Assembly (NCBI RefSeq): GCF_000234665.1
Contig: NC_018324.1
Location: 1,135,233-1,199,232, forward strand
Origin: Leishmania mexicana MHOM/GT/2001/U1103
Taxonomy: Eukaryota > Euglenozoa > Kinetoplastea > Trypanosomatida > Trypanosomatidae
Direction: 5' to 3'
Length of the DNA: 64,000 nt
In this document: positions 38,620-50,300 of the stretch, piece by piece
Layout of the letters: every line of letters begins with the position of its first letter
How positions within the stretch are numbered: position 1 is the first letter of the stretch
Made by a program: the position numbers and the translations under genes
The notes under the pieces: model-generated
Told to the model about the DNA's origin: nothing
The model's input: the letters and a program-made list of their open reading frames with translations, nothing else
Databases searched by the model: none

Positions 38620-40227
38620 CTACTCCATTCTCCGCCGCGATGACACGTCTTCTGTTGCTGCAGCTCCAGAAAAAGCTGCGTGTCGCGCGCTTGTGACGCT
38701 TCCAGCAGTGCTTTCCGGCGGCGGTCGCTGCCGCTTGCGACGTCCTGAAGTGCCGTGCTGTGGGGGCAGCGACGTTGACTCTGCCGGAAGGAGCGGCGTC
38801 TCCGTAAAAAGAAGGGCATCGATGGCGGCGCTTTGTTCTCTCACGCGACCCTCCGTTTCTTCTGAGATGAGCTGCTGCTGGCGGTGAAGGGCGAGCGACC
38901 GGCGTTTGGCATCGACGCGTTGTAGCTCTTCATAATGTGGCAGCCTTCGAAGCTCGACTGGAAGCGATGGCGACTGCGACTGCGTTTCAGCACCGCTGCG
39001 ACTTATATATTGGCTTGATGCACGGGCTAGGGGAGCGGCGGCTGGCAGCCGCGGGGCAAGCGGCTGCAGCGACCCCGTGAAGCCGCCGCCAGCTGCAGGT
39101 ATACGCATATCCAGCGAAACCTGCGGCTGCCGTGAAATGCGCTCATGGTGAGCCGCCGCGAAGTGGTGGTGACGCGATTGCGCAGCAGGTTGCCGGCACG
39201 TCGGACACACAGCAGCGCGGATGAGCCAGGAGCGCACACACGCTCCGTGGAACGTGTGCCCACACGGCAGGCATTTCACATTCTCTCCATCCACAAAGTC
39301 GTCGAGGCAGATGCCACACGTCTTCGTCGGGTCCGCGGTGACGGAAGGAAAGCGATCAAGCACCTGGCGATAGTAGTGCAGCTTGCCGGAGGCCAGCGTG
39401 ATGAAGTAGAGGCGCACCAGCATGAAGCACTGCATCCACATTGGGGTAGAGGACGAGGTGTAGTACCACGCCGTGGCGGCGCACGCGACAGCGTAGAGGT
39501 ACTGCATGTAGAGGTCGTGCACCTCGGAGAACGGGTTCAGGCCGGAGTCCTCGAGTGCTCGCACGGAGATGTGATCGACTTGGCTGGCCAGCGACTTGAG
39601 TACTCTGTAGCCCCACATCCGCATCACCGTCGTCGCCAGCGTGCATGCGCTGCGCAGTCCCACTTCTACAATATACACAATGGACGTGTACCACATCAGA
39701 AGCGAGCCTGTCCCACCCTGGGTCCTCTCCTCAGTTGGGAGAAGGGTATAGTAAGCCCACTGCAGCGCGCACCCCGTGCAGCACAAGAGAGACCCCAAAA
39801 CAAAAAGGGCATGCTCGGCTGTGGATTGCGACTGCCACCAGCGAATGCTCAGCTCTGTGCGGGTGGCAAGAGCGGAGAGGGCGATGCGCGTCACCAAGGC
39901 GGCTGTCCAAAACTGCATGGCGTTGCCGACCAGCAATGCGAGGCTCACCACGTCCGCAATGGAGTAGAACTGCGACTGCGTCTGGAGGAAGTCGAGGGAG
40001 TCGTTCGGGCTCCAGAACGTGCGGAAGCGACACAGAAGAGAGACGACCCGGTGGCAGCAGCTAAAGAACAGGTGAAAGGCCAGGTCCACCTTCATGGCGA
40101 TCATGGAGACAATGAAGGCGGTCAGCACCCGCGAAACGATTAGAGAGGTGTTCCAGTACAGCAGGAGCCCCGCCACAAGGGCGAGGGAGTATGGCCCCAA
40201 CGTCAGAATCGGCACTGTGGCGTACAT
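38620..40227 (-). CDS. HRD1/synoviolin-like membrane RING-H2 E3 ubiquitin ligase
   Basis: 535 residues from ATG 40227 (frame extends 43 codons to GTG). N-terminal 290 residues hold about six hydrophobic spans (around 9-30, 30-56, 88-120, 140-162, 178-200, 240-282), then a RING-H2 domain: C304-G-I-C307 ... LPC322-GH324-TFH327-GAC330-VRSWL ... C341-PTC344-RQP. The spacing and the LPC-x-H-x-FH-x2-C-x-RSW wording match HRD1, the ER-associated degradation ligase, and gp78 relatives. The C-terminal 190 residues are Ser/Gln/Arg/Pro-rich and disordered. By family knowledge it would sit in the ER membrane with the RING in the cytosol and ubiquitinate misfolded ER proteins. No SEL1L or Derlin partner is encoded nearby. 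All eight metal ligands are present. Confidence 0.85.
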   Translation of the reverse strand: MYATVPILTLGPYSLALVAGLLLYWNTSLIVSRVLTAFIVSMIAMKVDLAFHLFFSCCHRVVSLLCRFRTFWSPNDSLDFLQTQSQFYSIADVVSLALLVGNAMQFWTAALVTRIALSALATRTELSIRWWQSQSTAEHALFVLGSLLCCTGCALQWAYYTLLPTEERTQGGTGSLLMWYTSIVYIVEVGLRSACTLATTVMRMWGYRVLKSLASQVDHISVRALEDSGLNPFSEVHDLYMQYLYAVACAATAWYYTSSSTPMWMQCFMLVRLYFITLASGKLHYYRQVLDRFPSVTADPTKTCGICLDDFVDGENVKCLPCGHTFHGACVRSWLIRAAVCPTCRQPAAQSRHHHFAAAHHERISRQPQVSLDMRIPAAGGGFTGSLQPLAPRLPAAAPLARASSQYISRSGAETQSQSPSLPVELRRLPHYEELQRVDAKRRSLALHRQQQLISEETEGRVREQSAAIDALLFTETPLLPAESTSLPPQHGTSGRRKRQRPPPESTAGSVTSARHAAFSGAAATEDVSSRRRME

Positions 40228-41336
40228 GGCACTGACTTCTTCGTCCTTTCGGGTTTGAGGCTGTTGTAAGAGAAGGGCACGGGTGCGAGTGTGTGTGCCT
40301 CGTGTGGACACTTGTTTCCTCTGACTTTCGCGTGCTCTTGGTCGACGCAACCACACTCAAGTTGTGCAATAATGACGTCTCTGTCAGAGACTCGGGGAGG
40401 GAGAGGCTCTGGGTGTGAGTGCGGGCAAAAACGGCGCCGCCGCGTCGCACTCGGACGGGTGTATCCTGATGCGCAGGAACCAACAAGAAAAGAAAGCTAT
40501 GGGAACTATCGTGTTGTGGTGTCGCACGTTTTTCTGTGTTCTGGACACACACACACACATGCACGCACAAGCACGCAAACCAACAGAAAAGATGCGGTCG
40601 CCCTTCAAGCGGACGGCGGTGCCGACATGCGCGCACGTATGTCCGTAAATCCCTTTGCCTGTATGTCAGGGACGCGCAGGTGTGTGTGTGTGTATGTATG
40701 TGGCCGTGTGTGTTTATCTTTTGTTTGTTTTTTCCAAATTGCTCATGAAAGCAGCATTGATAGAGATTCGAGAGAGACTGAGGCGGGAGGGAGGTGGGGA
40801 AAGGTGCGTGAAGTGGAGAAGATTGGTGGCGCCACTCGAGCGGGGGAGGGGAAGAGAGAAAGATGTGAGCAAAGGAATGAAATGACGGTCCCAGTATTGT
40901 CACCGGACGTGCTTTCTCACCCTCCTCCGCACTCGCCTGCAGTTGTCTGTTGGACGAGAAGAGCACGCACTTCAGTGCATCCTCTTTCACTTCTTCTCGA
41001 GCACAGTGGGTGGTTCGTGTTGGGATGCATGCACGCGTCCAAGTGTGTGGGATCCCTTTGCGTCGAGCAGTAAGAAAAAAAATGTAAAGAACGACAGATC
41101 ATGGTATGTGTGTGTGTGTGTGTGTGTCGAGTGGAGGTCGGGCGGCGCTGCACATGTGGCGTGGGACTCCTTGCGTCACAGACGCTGTCAACGAAAGTAC
41201 CACGCGCACCTTCCACTACGTCCGGATCGAGCACCACCGCGTAAACAGCCACAGACGCCATCTACACGATCGTGCGCATTCCTTTTTCCTTTTTCCTTTT
41301 TTGAGTTCCATTGTCTCTCCCCCTTTTTTCCCGGTA
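40228..41336. other. Intergenic spacer
   Basis: About 1.1 kb with (CA)n at about 40545-40559 and a long (TG)n at about 41105-41128, plus T-rich tract 41280-41335 just downstream of the kinase stop. No gene seen. Confidence 0.5.
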
Positions 41337-44300
41337 CTACATGTACGCCTGCCATCCAGCGTGGGCACGACCAAGTACGCGCGGGTCAGAGGCGATGCGC
41401 AGCAGTCGCTGCACAAATACATCCTCCTGATGGAGCGTCGACAGCGCCGTCTCCGTGAGATCGTCGTCCTCTACGTTCTCCTCTCGCTTCCCCTCACAGA
41501 GACACGCCTTGACTCCGCTCCACACGTCTTTGTCTTGGGTCACGTACGCGTTGCGTGCCACGTCGCGCAAAATGATGTCGGCGGGGTGCTCGAGATTAAG
41601 CTTGCGACGCACCACATCAAGCTGATGCCCAGCAATGCGACGTGCCTCGTCACCTATGGCGTCGGTATCTGGCATTAGCAGCGCTGCTACCATTCCTTCG
41701 ACAACGTGTCGCTCGGCGCGCAAGACCTGCAGGACGCGGCGCATACGGCAGCGCGTGACGTCGTCCCCTAACACCCCTTGTACCCGTTGAAGCTGAGGCG
41801 TGTGCCGAAAGGGCATCAGCTCCAGCACTGGCAGCTTGCGCGTCGCGTCGCCAAACGCCAGGCCGAAGCCGATGGCCACCACTTCACAGTTTAGGAGGTC
41901 CACCAGCAAATTGCCAGCGTGGCGGTCCCCAACGCCCAGCACAAAAGACGCTATGGAGGCGGCGGCGTTCGTGTCCAAGAATGCGTCCCGTACGCCAAAC
42001 CAAGAGCAGTGGTCAGTGGCGATACTCTCGAGCGACTCTACAAGGGCCGACTGGCGCAGACAAAGCACAAGATTCTTGTACTCCTCTTCTGGGATCCTGG
42101 TGATATGAGCGGTTTTGTAGAGAGGGAGGATGTCCTGTGGCTTTCCGCGAGCCCGGCAGAAGCGGGCCACAGCATCGTGCGCACCTGGCGGTGTGGCCTC
42201 CTTCATGAGCTCCTGCAGCGGGGTCGTTCTGGGCACCCAGCTAATCAGCCCCACACGCGGCGAGACGGGGATAACGGTGTAGGTGCGGATCGTCAACGCC
42301 GACAGCCGAAAGCGTGGAGACGCGATAAGACACAGATTTGCGAATGTGAACACCTCCTGGATGCGCTGCTCTAGCCGGAGGTCCTCGCCACCCTTCACCA
42401 TATAGGTGCAGATGCCGGCAGAGGTGTACATATCCACCTTCTTCGGCAACCGCTTAGACTTGAGCACGAGGACGCGGTCTGCTACGCCGACGAGCGTACA
42501 GCACTGCTGAGCTGCATCCAGCGGTGTATGGAGGAGGTGTGACGGCTGAGCCGGCTGGAGGATCGGCTCGGCCGCATCGCTGGTGTAGCCCGGTTGGGTA
42601 GTAGCAGTCGCGGCCGTGGCGCTGCGCCACAGCGCGCGTGGGAGTCGCTCCGAGTACAGTCTCAGTTCCTGTGGCGTGGTGGCACTATTCGATGCGCTCG
42701 AGGCGAAGGTGTTCAGCGTTTGTGTTACCTGGCGAAGGGCCTCCCTCTTTGCGCTGCGGAACTGTTCACCTGACTTGAGCACCTCCGTGGAAAAAGCGTT
42801 CCGGCCATCGAGCTCCTGCAAGACCTGTGCAGCGAGGCGGTGGTAGAGTTGCGCCCGTCCCCATCGTGCTGGGTCCATGAGATCACCTTTGCAACGTTCG
42901 TACAGCTGCAGTGCCGCCATAAGATACTCCGTCTGCGCGCCGCCGCGCGTGCACTGCTCGTGCTGCTTCACCAGTAATTCAACCTCGCTCAGCCGCACCT
43001 CCAGACGATGCTGGGGCTCTACGAGCTCATCAAGGGCGGCGGCGAACTCGGCAACAAGAGCCATCCTGTGGCTCTGGTGCCACTTGTCCAGCTCCGCGAG
43101 CTCACGTGTCAGGTCGTCATTGATAGCACGGCCGGCGTCGCGACGTTTTCCCAGATCGGCGAGGCTGCGCCAGGCACAGTTGATGGGGTAGTAGAGCACC
43201 TGCCCACGCTCGCGGCACAGGCGCAGGAGGATTCTGGCCAGGACGGCGTGCTCCGTCTGCAGGAGCGCATTGACAAGGAGGGTTGCCCATGGGAGCCACA
43301 CTGGTGTAGGCAGCATAACCAGAGCCTCCCATGTACCGCGCCACTGAGCTTTCGCTGCGGCTTCGGCTACTCGCGGGAGGGCAAATAGCGAGAGCAGTCG
43401 CGGCACCCGTGCTGAGACCGGAAGATGTCCTCCACTATCGCCTTCCATGTTGCGGTCGCCCGCTGCCTGCGCGCACCAGAGAAATGTGTTGGCGTAGAGC
43501 TGCCAAAGCGATTGCGTCGCGGCTGTTATGGAGGACGCGTGTGCAGCATCCTTCGCATCTCCACACATGTCGGCGAGGGTGCCGTCGCCGCGCGACGCGG
43601 GAGGTAACAGTTTCTCCAGCGCGTTGAGCAGGGTCACGTGGGACGGTATCGTGTCCTGTAAGTTTTCCTTTAACGTTGACACCCACATCTCTCTCTTCTG
43701 TGCAGAGGCTGTCGACTCAGCAGAGCCGCTTAGGATGCTACCGATAGAGGCGAGCATCTCTACTTCGCACTGAGCAACGTCGGCGGCCCACTGCCGCGCC
43801 GCTGTAGGAGACAACAGCCCCGCCACCGCACGCTGCTGCACGTCCTTTCCCATCGCCTTCTGGAACGCGGCAAGAGCCTCTTCTCGTGATGTGCCACTCA
43901 CTTCACCTGGCGTAACCGCAATACAAAAGAGGCTACTCCGCTTCTTGAGAAACTCCAAGGCGCAGCGTGTCGGCTGGGAGAGCGTGGCGTGGTCCGCATT
44001 GGATGCTATAGTCTCGATGGCACTCGTCTTCTCCGGAAGAAGCAGCAGTTCTTCGCACTGCTGCACAGTCCACGTGCCCAGCAGCTCGTGAATCCGTGCA
44101 ACAAGCTTGTGACGTTCGTTGTCCGTCAACTGCAAGCTGCCCGAGAGATCACCCGTCCTTTGCACGTGGTAGTCGATGATGAGCCTGCGGATGAGAAGGA
44201 CATCGTCAATGAACAGTGGGCCATATGCACCGCTGAGAGGCACCGACGCTGGCATCGCGTCGAGGTACGTTTGCAGCGCCACTCCGGCGCTGCTCGCGGC

Positions 44301-47300
44301 GCTCGTGGAGACCAATCGCAGCACCTGCGCTGCATCCGCCAACTGCGAGAGGGAGTTCGCGGCGAGGTACCCGCAGGCTAGCGAGCTGCCGCCGCCGTCA
44401 TAGTGAGAAGTGGTACTTCCAAGCAGGTGGTCAACAGAGGTCTCTACATGAAGCTGACAATCCAACCAGCGTCCATTTGCCATGAGACACGCACCCCACT
44501 CAAACCCCGTGCGGTGCCGCGACGCCGTCGAGGCTTCCGCTGTCACAGCAGACTCAGCCCCGTCGCACATCAGCTGCAGTTGCGCGCGTAAGCGGAGGCG
44601 CGCGCCTTCAACGCTTACTTCTCCGCTTCCCCCTGCCCCTGCAGGCGTTCCCGACTGCAAAGCCGACGCCGCACCACACCAATCCAGCAGCAGCCGTGAG
44701 GCACGACTCCGGTAGTGGCGCAGCACTTCCTCCCGAGCAGCGAACAAGGTAAAGGCTCCGCCGCTCACGTGCGTTGCAGGGAACGCTACAGTTGCCACTG
44801 CTGCTGCTGCTGCCTCCTTTTCCTCATCTTCCAAGAGCTTTGCAATAACACGAACCGAGTAGGCTGCCCCACCCACCTCCATGCCACCGAGCGCGCCTTG
44901 CAACTGAATGACCTGTGCGCCGTGCCGCCCCGTAGCCTTGACCAAACGCAGTGCCGCCTGGCATGCCGCGTCATCATGTCGACGCAGTCGCTGCGCCACG
45001 TGATAGGCATGCCACCCAAGTGTAGGAAACGCAAGACAGGGTCTTGTAGGCGCCCCCCGCGCTGTCGACGGCTGCGGTGACGACAACAACCTCTCCACAA
45101 CGTGCGCTGTGCCGTCCGCGACGGGCAGAGACACCGTTGGCACAGTACCGCCACACGCCTGTACATCGCCTGTGAGGCGCACTAGGGCCGCGCAGTCAAG
45201 ACTCGCAAATGACGGCCAACCGGCCGCCTGCGCATGCAACAACAGTTCTAGCGCAACGAAGAGGGTGAAGGGGTTCTTGGCATGCTCGCACTGCCTGGTC
45301 GTCGCCCCGCTCTCGAACAAAGGCAAGAGGGAAGCGAAGGCACTACACAGAGAGACCGTGTGTGGTGACTCACTGGTGGCAGGGGATGCGACGGCGGGGT
45401 TGCTGATAAGATCGATGAGCACACGGGAAGCCACCTCATCTTCGTGGAGACACAACACCTGCAGTGGCACCAGCAGAGACTGCAGTGTCAGCCGCACCTC
45501 CGAGAAGCGTCCGGCCCTGTTGCTTTCAAGGAGGGGCGCTGCCGATGGTGCGTTGATCACCGAGGGACCAGCTCGTAGTGCGGCGCCATGTGCATCGCGT
45601 AGTTGCATTGTTGTAGAGATTTGGCAGGACACCATCACACCGGTCGATATCACCGCGTTCTCTTGCTCAGAATCGCCGCTTTCCATGTGTAGCAAGGATT
45701 GGGCTACCGCGGCGGCGGTGGCGCACGGCGCGGCATCAAGTTGCCACGCACCAGTTGCTCGAGGTCTCCGTGCACCCGACAAAGGCTGCTGCTGGTGCTG
45801 TGGTGGCCGGGGTACCAAGGCAGATGGCGTGTAAATCCGGGCGAGCGCAGCGGTTATCGGGCATGCAGTGTTCGCTGTCGCTGCCTCCGCAGGACCCCCG
45901 CACTGCACTACTTCAGAGAAGAGAGGCGCGCTCCGGCGCTGCCGCCGTGCAACGGAGCCTTCCGCCGCGGTATCTGCGCTCGTCGCCAGCGTCGGAGACG
46001 ACCCTTCTGAGTGCAAGGCTTCCGGGAAAAAGTAGGTTGGGTTGGCAAAGTTGCACGACCGCTTTGACAGAGAGAGGAGGAGGAAGGCGACATGCCGCAC
46101 CCACCCTCCACTGCCACTGAGACCGTCTCCGCTCGCTCCGTCCTCGGCTGTGAAAAGACACGCGAGACGCCCCCACATCGAGTCTGGTACATGCTGAGCG
46201 TGAACGTCAAGGAACTCCAGCACCGCACCCTGCACAGCAGGAGAGACATCGCGGAGTCCACAACGAACAAGGAATGCCTCAGCATCTGCGCTGACGCTGT
46301 CGCCACCGTCCTGCTTCTCCTGATTCTCCCTTACGATCGTCCACCGCTGTAAGGCAGCCAAACCCATCTTATAGAAGGCAACACGCGCCGGCTCCGCCGA
46401 CTCCATCGCTTGCAAGACGTCGAGACAGCACAAATCACGCAGAACGTGGTGCACCGACTCCATCGACAAATGTGGTAAGGCGTTCCTCACAACTGTGCAG
46501 ATGCCTAGCAGAAGCTCTCCGTGACCGCCACGCAGCAGCCCCGACAAGCACACGTGAATCGAGTCGTAGTTGTCGGCGACGTAGGTGCCGGCGCGGGCCA
46601 AGACGCGCAAGGTGAGCAGTTTCTCTGAGTCCTTCCGAATGCTATATCGACGCAGCAGATCTGTGCGACTGAGCAGCTGATACACCAAGTCATCACTCCG
46701 GTCCTCCTGCATTGCCTCGAGCACCTCGAGAAACATCTTGTCCGACTTGCACACAGCCAACGTTGCGCACACAGTGCCCCGCAGCGCGTCGCGAAGGAGC
46801 TTCCTGACCGCAGAGAACGGCTCCTGTGTCGCCGCTTCGCCCAGCAGACGGTGTTCAAGGCCCACGAGCCGTGCCGTGATGCGGTACAGCTGCGGCGATG
46901 CCGAGGCACCCAGAAAAGCGCCCAGCAAATCGTACACCTCCACCACCTCCCGACTGTCTCCGGTGCAGCCGAGACAGCCGCACGCGTTTGTGATCAGATA
47001 AATCACTTCCAAGGCGGCGCGGCGCTCGTACGCAGGGTGCGAAAGGAGCATCTTCACCTCTGCCACAGTGAGCGGCTGCGGCGTAGACAGGCTCGCCGGT
47101 GTGGCGCCTTGTGCCCGACGGATCTGCTCCAGCAGTTCAGCAAGTCTCTCATGGGAAGTGGGGTCCAGTGCACGGCTTCCCTCACCTGCAGTGAAGGAGT
47201 GCTTCCATGCCAAGTGAAAGGCAGCATACCGGGCAAGCGCTTTCAGCGATGCGGCGCTACCCACAGTAAAGGCTCCTGACCCCCCTTTGCGGTGCCATCT

Positions 47301-50300
47301 CGTTAGGATGGCGAGAAGCTCCCAGATGGTTTTCCCCGCCCGTTCCGAAGGCGCTATCGCGGCAACGGAGTCGGCGACCCCGTCGAAGATGCGCCGCGCG
47401 AAGGTGCCAAAGAAACGTTCGTGACGGCATATCATCTCGTAAAAGACCACTCTGACGGGCAGGCGCAGCTGTGGCTGCTGCGCGACCGCGACAACGTGGC
47501 GGACCCACTCCGGTGGCTCACCCGGCGTCACCGAGGATGACGGAAAGTACCGAAGAAGATGCGCAAAAAGCTCCGGTACTTGGCACCTGTCCATGTCTCG
47601 CCATAGCTGCACCTCTCCCACTGCGTCCAGCAAATCCGTCACGACGACTCCGCGTCTCTTCACGAGGAAGAGGCCGTTCCACCCTGCGACGCTGCGTTCG
47701 TGAAAAAGGCATCGGCAGAACACCTTCTCAGCTTGCTGCGTTTGCGAGAGCGTCGCGAGCAGGCACCGAAACGCGGCTTGACGGTATCGACGCGGCGCGT
47801 CGGCGCGCGCACTGTCGCCAACGTCACCGTCCGCCTCCCCAGCGCTGTTGTCGTCGCCGCCGACAGTCGGTGGCTGCCATGCCGCGCGACACGCCTTCAG
47901 CACCTCCAGAGTGAGCTCCACCCCAGTTGTATTTGGATTTCTGCCAGTGAACGCTGTGTTGATCGATCCGCGCAAGTTGGTCAGAGGGCAAAGGCGGTGC
48001 ATCAGCGCCAGACAGGAGAAAACCGCCGTCTGCACGCAGAAACATCCGAGCGCGGGCGCCCTGCCGGCCTCAGTTACCCAGTTGTGAACCTCTTCCTCGA
48101 AGAGTCGCAGCCGCACCGCCTCAGCGGAGGCCTGTAGGAGTGGAAGAAGGACGTGCTGGGTGAGGGCGTCGCAGATGCCAGGGTGTGTGCGTGGATCACG
48201 TAACAAACAGGAAACGCACCTGCACGCGTCCAGCTGAAGCGCTTGCGGGCAAGCGCTCAGCGCCTGAAGCGCCCCATGCACCTCGCGAACAATAGTGTCG
48301 CGCTGGGGCATAGACTCCTTTGCCAGGAGAGGGGCAATCACCTCGAGCACCTGCACGTTGTGGGGCAGCACCGCCGCGAAGAGCGCTGTCCCTGACTGGA
48401 CCACATCGGCACCATTCGTCTTTTCCTGAGGTGTCTTCAGCTCTGTCCACCACAGCGGTAGCGCGTTGTTGAGTACCTCGTTGAGAAAGTCGAACGCCAC
48501 ACCCACGGTCTTCAAGTCGACAGGAAAAACCGCCAAGGAGCGATGCACCGGGCGCGGCGTCACAATCGCAGTAAGCACCTGAAACCCCCATCCAACACGC
48601 TCTGTCGCATCAACACTTGCCAGGAGGCTATAGATGTTGGCGGGCTTGCTGACGACTAGCACCAGATCGCAAAGCGCGCTGCTCAGAGTCGGATCTGTGC
48701 GGATGGCAGGGCCTATTAGCTGCACAACCATCAGCAAAGCTGTGAGTCGAGCGCTCCCGCGGCCGTCGTCTTGCGCCTCCGCCGGCGTGCTTTTCCGCAG
48801 CCCTCGCTCCGCTGCAACCAGATCCGCGCAGACACAGCAGAGTACCTTGTCGTGTTCGGATGTCAGCGAGCGACGCTGCAGTTCCGCGAGCCAGTCTCCA
48901 ACGAAACTGAAGAGGAAGACTGCCTCGCTTGAACTTCGAAGGGCGCCTTCTGACAGCACGACCGTGGTCAAGGACGGCAGCGCAGAGACGAGGCGGTCTG
49001 TGGGTAGCGCGGCACTTGCTTGCTGCCAGCACCGGTTCATGGCACTGCCGAAGGCGCGGCTCAGTAGCACTGAGCTCGACCTTGATGAGGGCGGTACAGC
49101 CGCTGCACCATCATCGTCGTCGAGGCTGACAGCGAACGAGGAGCTCGTGAAGGAGATGTGGTGCTGCACCGCGTCGGAAGCAAGCAGGTCGCGTAGGTGC
49201 TCGCGAAGGAGTGCGGGATCAGGCTCACTGAAGATAAGTACCAACAGTCCCTCACACACCCCTTCGCCGCCCGTAGCATTGAGAGCGGCGGAATTTTGCA
49301 GTAATCCCAACAGCATTGTGACAACCATCTTGGGCGATATCTTCATTGAATCAGCTATGAGCATCCACAGCGTCGTGGTGCCGGAGGAGCAAGGGACCTC
49401 CGTCTGGCAAAGCGCAGCTGCGAGGGCAACCGGCCCAGTAACACACGCTGATGGACCTACGCTTAGCGCATCGATAAGCTGGCGGGCAGGCGAGGCTGCG
49501 GTGAACACATCAAACACGCTAGTTTCCTGTATGGCGCAGAGTACTTCCTCGATCACCTGTGCAACGCGACACCTTTGGCCCGCCACGCGCACTAGAAACT
49601 CAATGAGTTCCAGGCACCCCCGCGCCGTCGGAGCTAGTCGCGAAGACGGGGCGCAACGGCGAAGTGGCACATCAACAGTTGCGTCTTTACCAACGTCTCC
49701 TGCCCACTTCACCACGGTGCCTTTAGCTCCCGCCACCATCACGCGAGCAGCCTGCGCAATGACGGTAGGCGTGAGGAGCAGAGAGAAATGCGTGGCGTGC
49801 GTCTGCTCCGGTACCACGTCTACAAGTTCTAGTAGCCACCGTACGAGGCGCGGCGAAACGCACCTGCTTTCATGCGTTGCCACACGTGCCTCCTCGACAA
49901 TGGCCTGGAGCACGACCGTCAGCAGACGGAGCAGCTCTGTGTCAACACTGCAGTCGTCTGCCCGCGCATAGATGACGGAGGGTACCGCTTCAGCGGTCGC
50001 CCGTTTGTTGTTTTCGGTGCAATAACCACTCTGAAGGAGCGCTACGAGAGTGGCGCACCCGCCAACCACGCTGTCAAGTGACCTGACCACGGCGGGGCCC
50101 AGGCGCTGCTGCTGCTCACGGATTAGTTCCTGAGAAAACAACAACACCTGGTGCGCGTTGGCGCTCATGTGCGTTACCGCAGGTAGCGTCTGCAGCAGCG
50201 TGATGGCGCAGGCGGTGTGTCGTCGCGCCAACGCTGGCAGCACCGCACACGCTGCGTGCACAAGATCTGCCGCGACTTGGTCTGCCTCCCTCTGCTCTTC

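Noticed and set aside
39145..40143. 332-codon plus-strand open frame
   Set aside because: Antisense to the RING gene, whose RING ligands and membrane spans are unmistakable.
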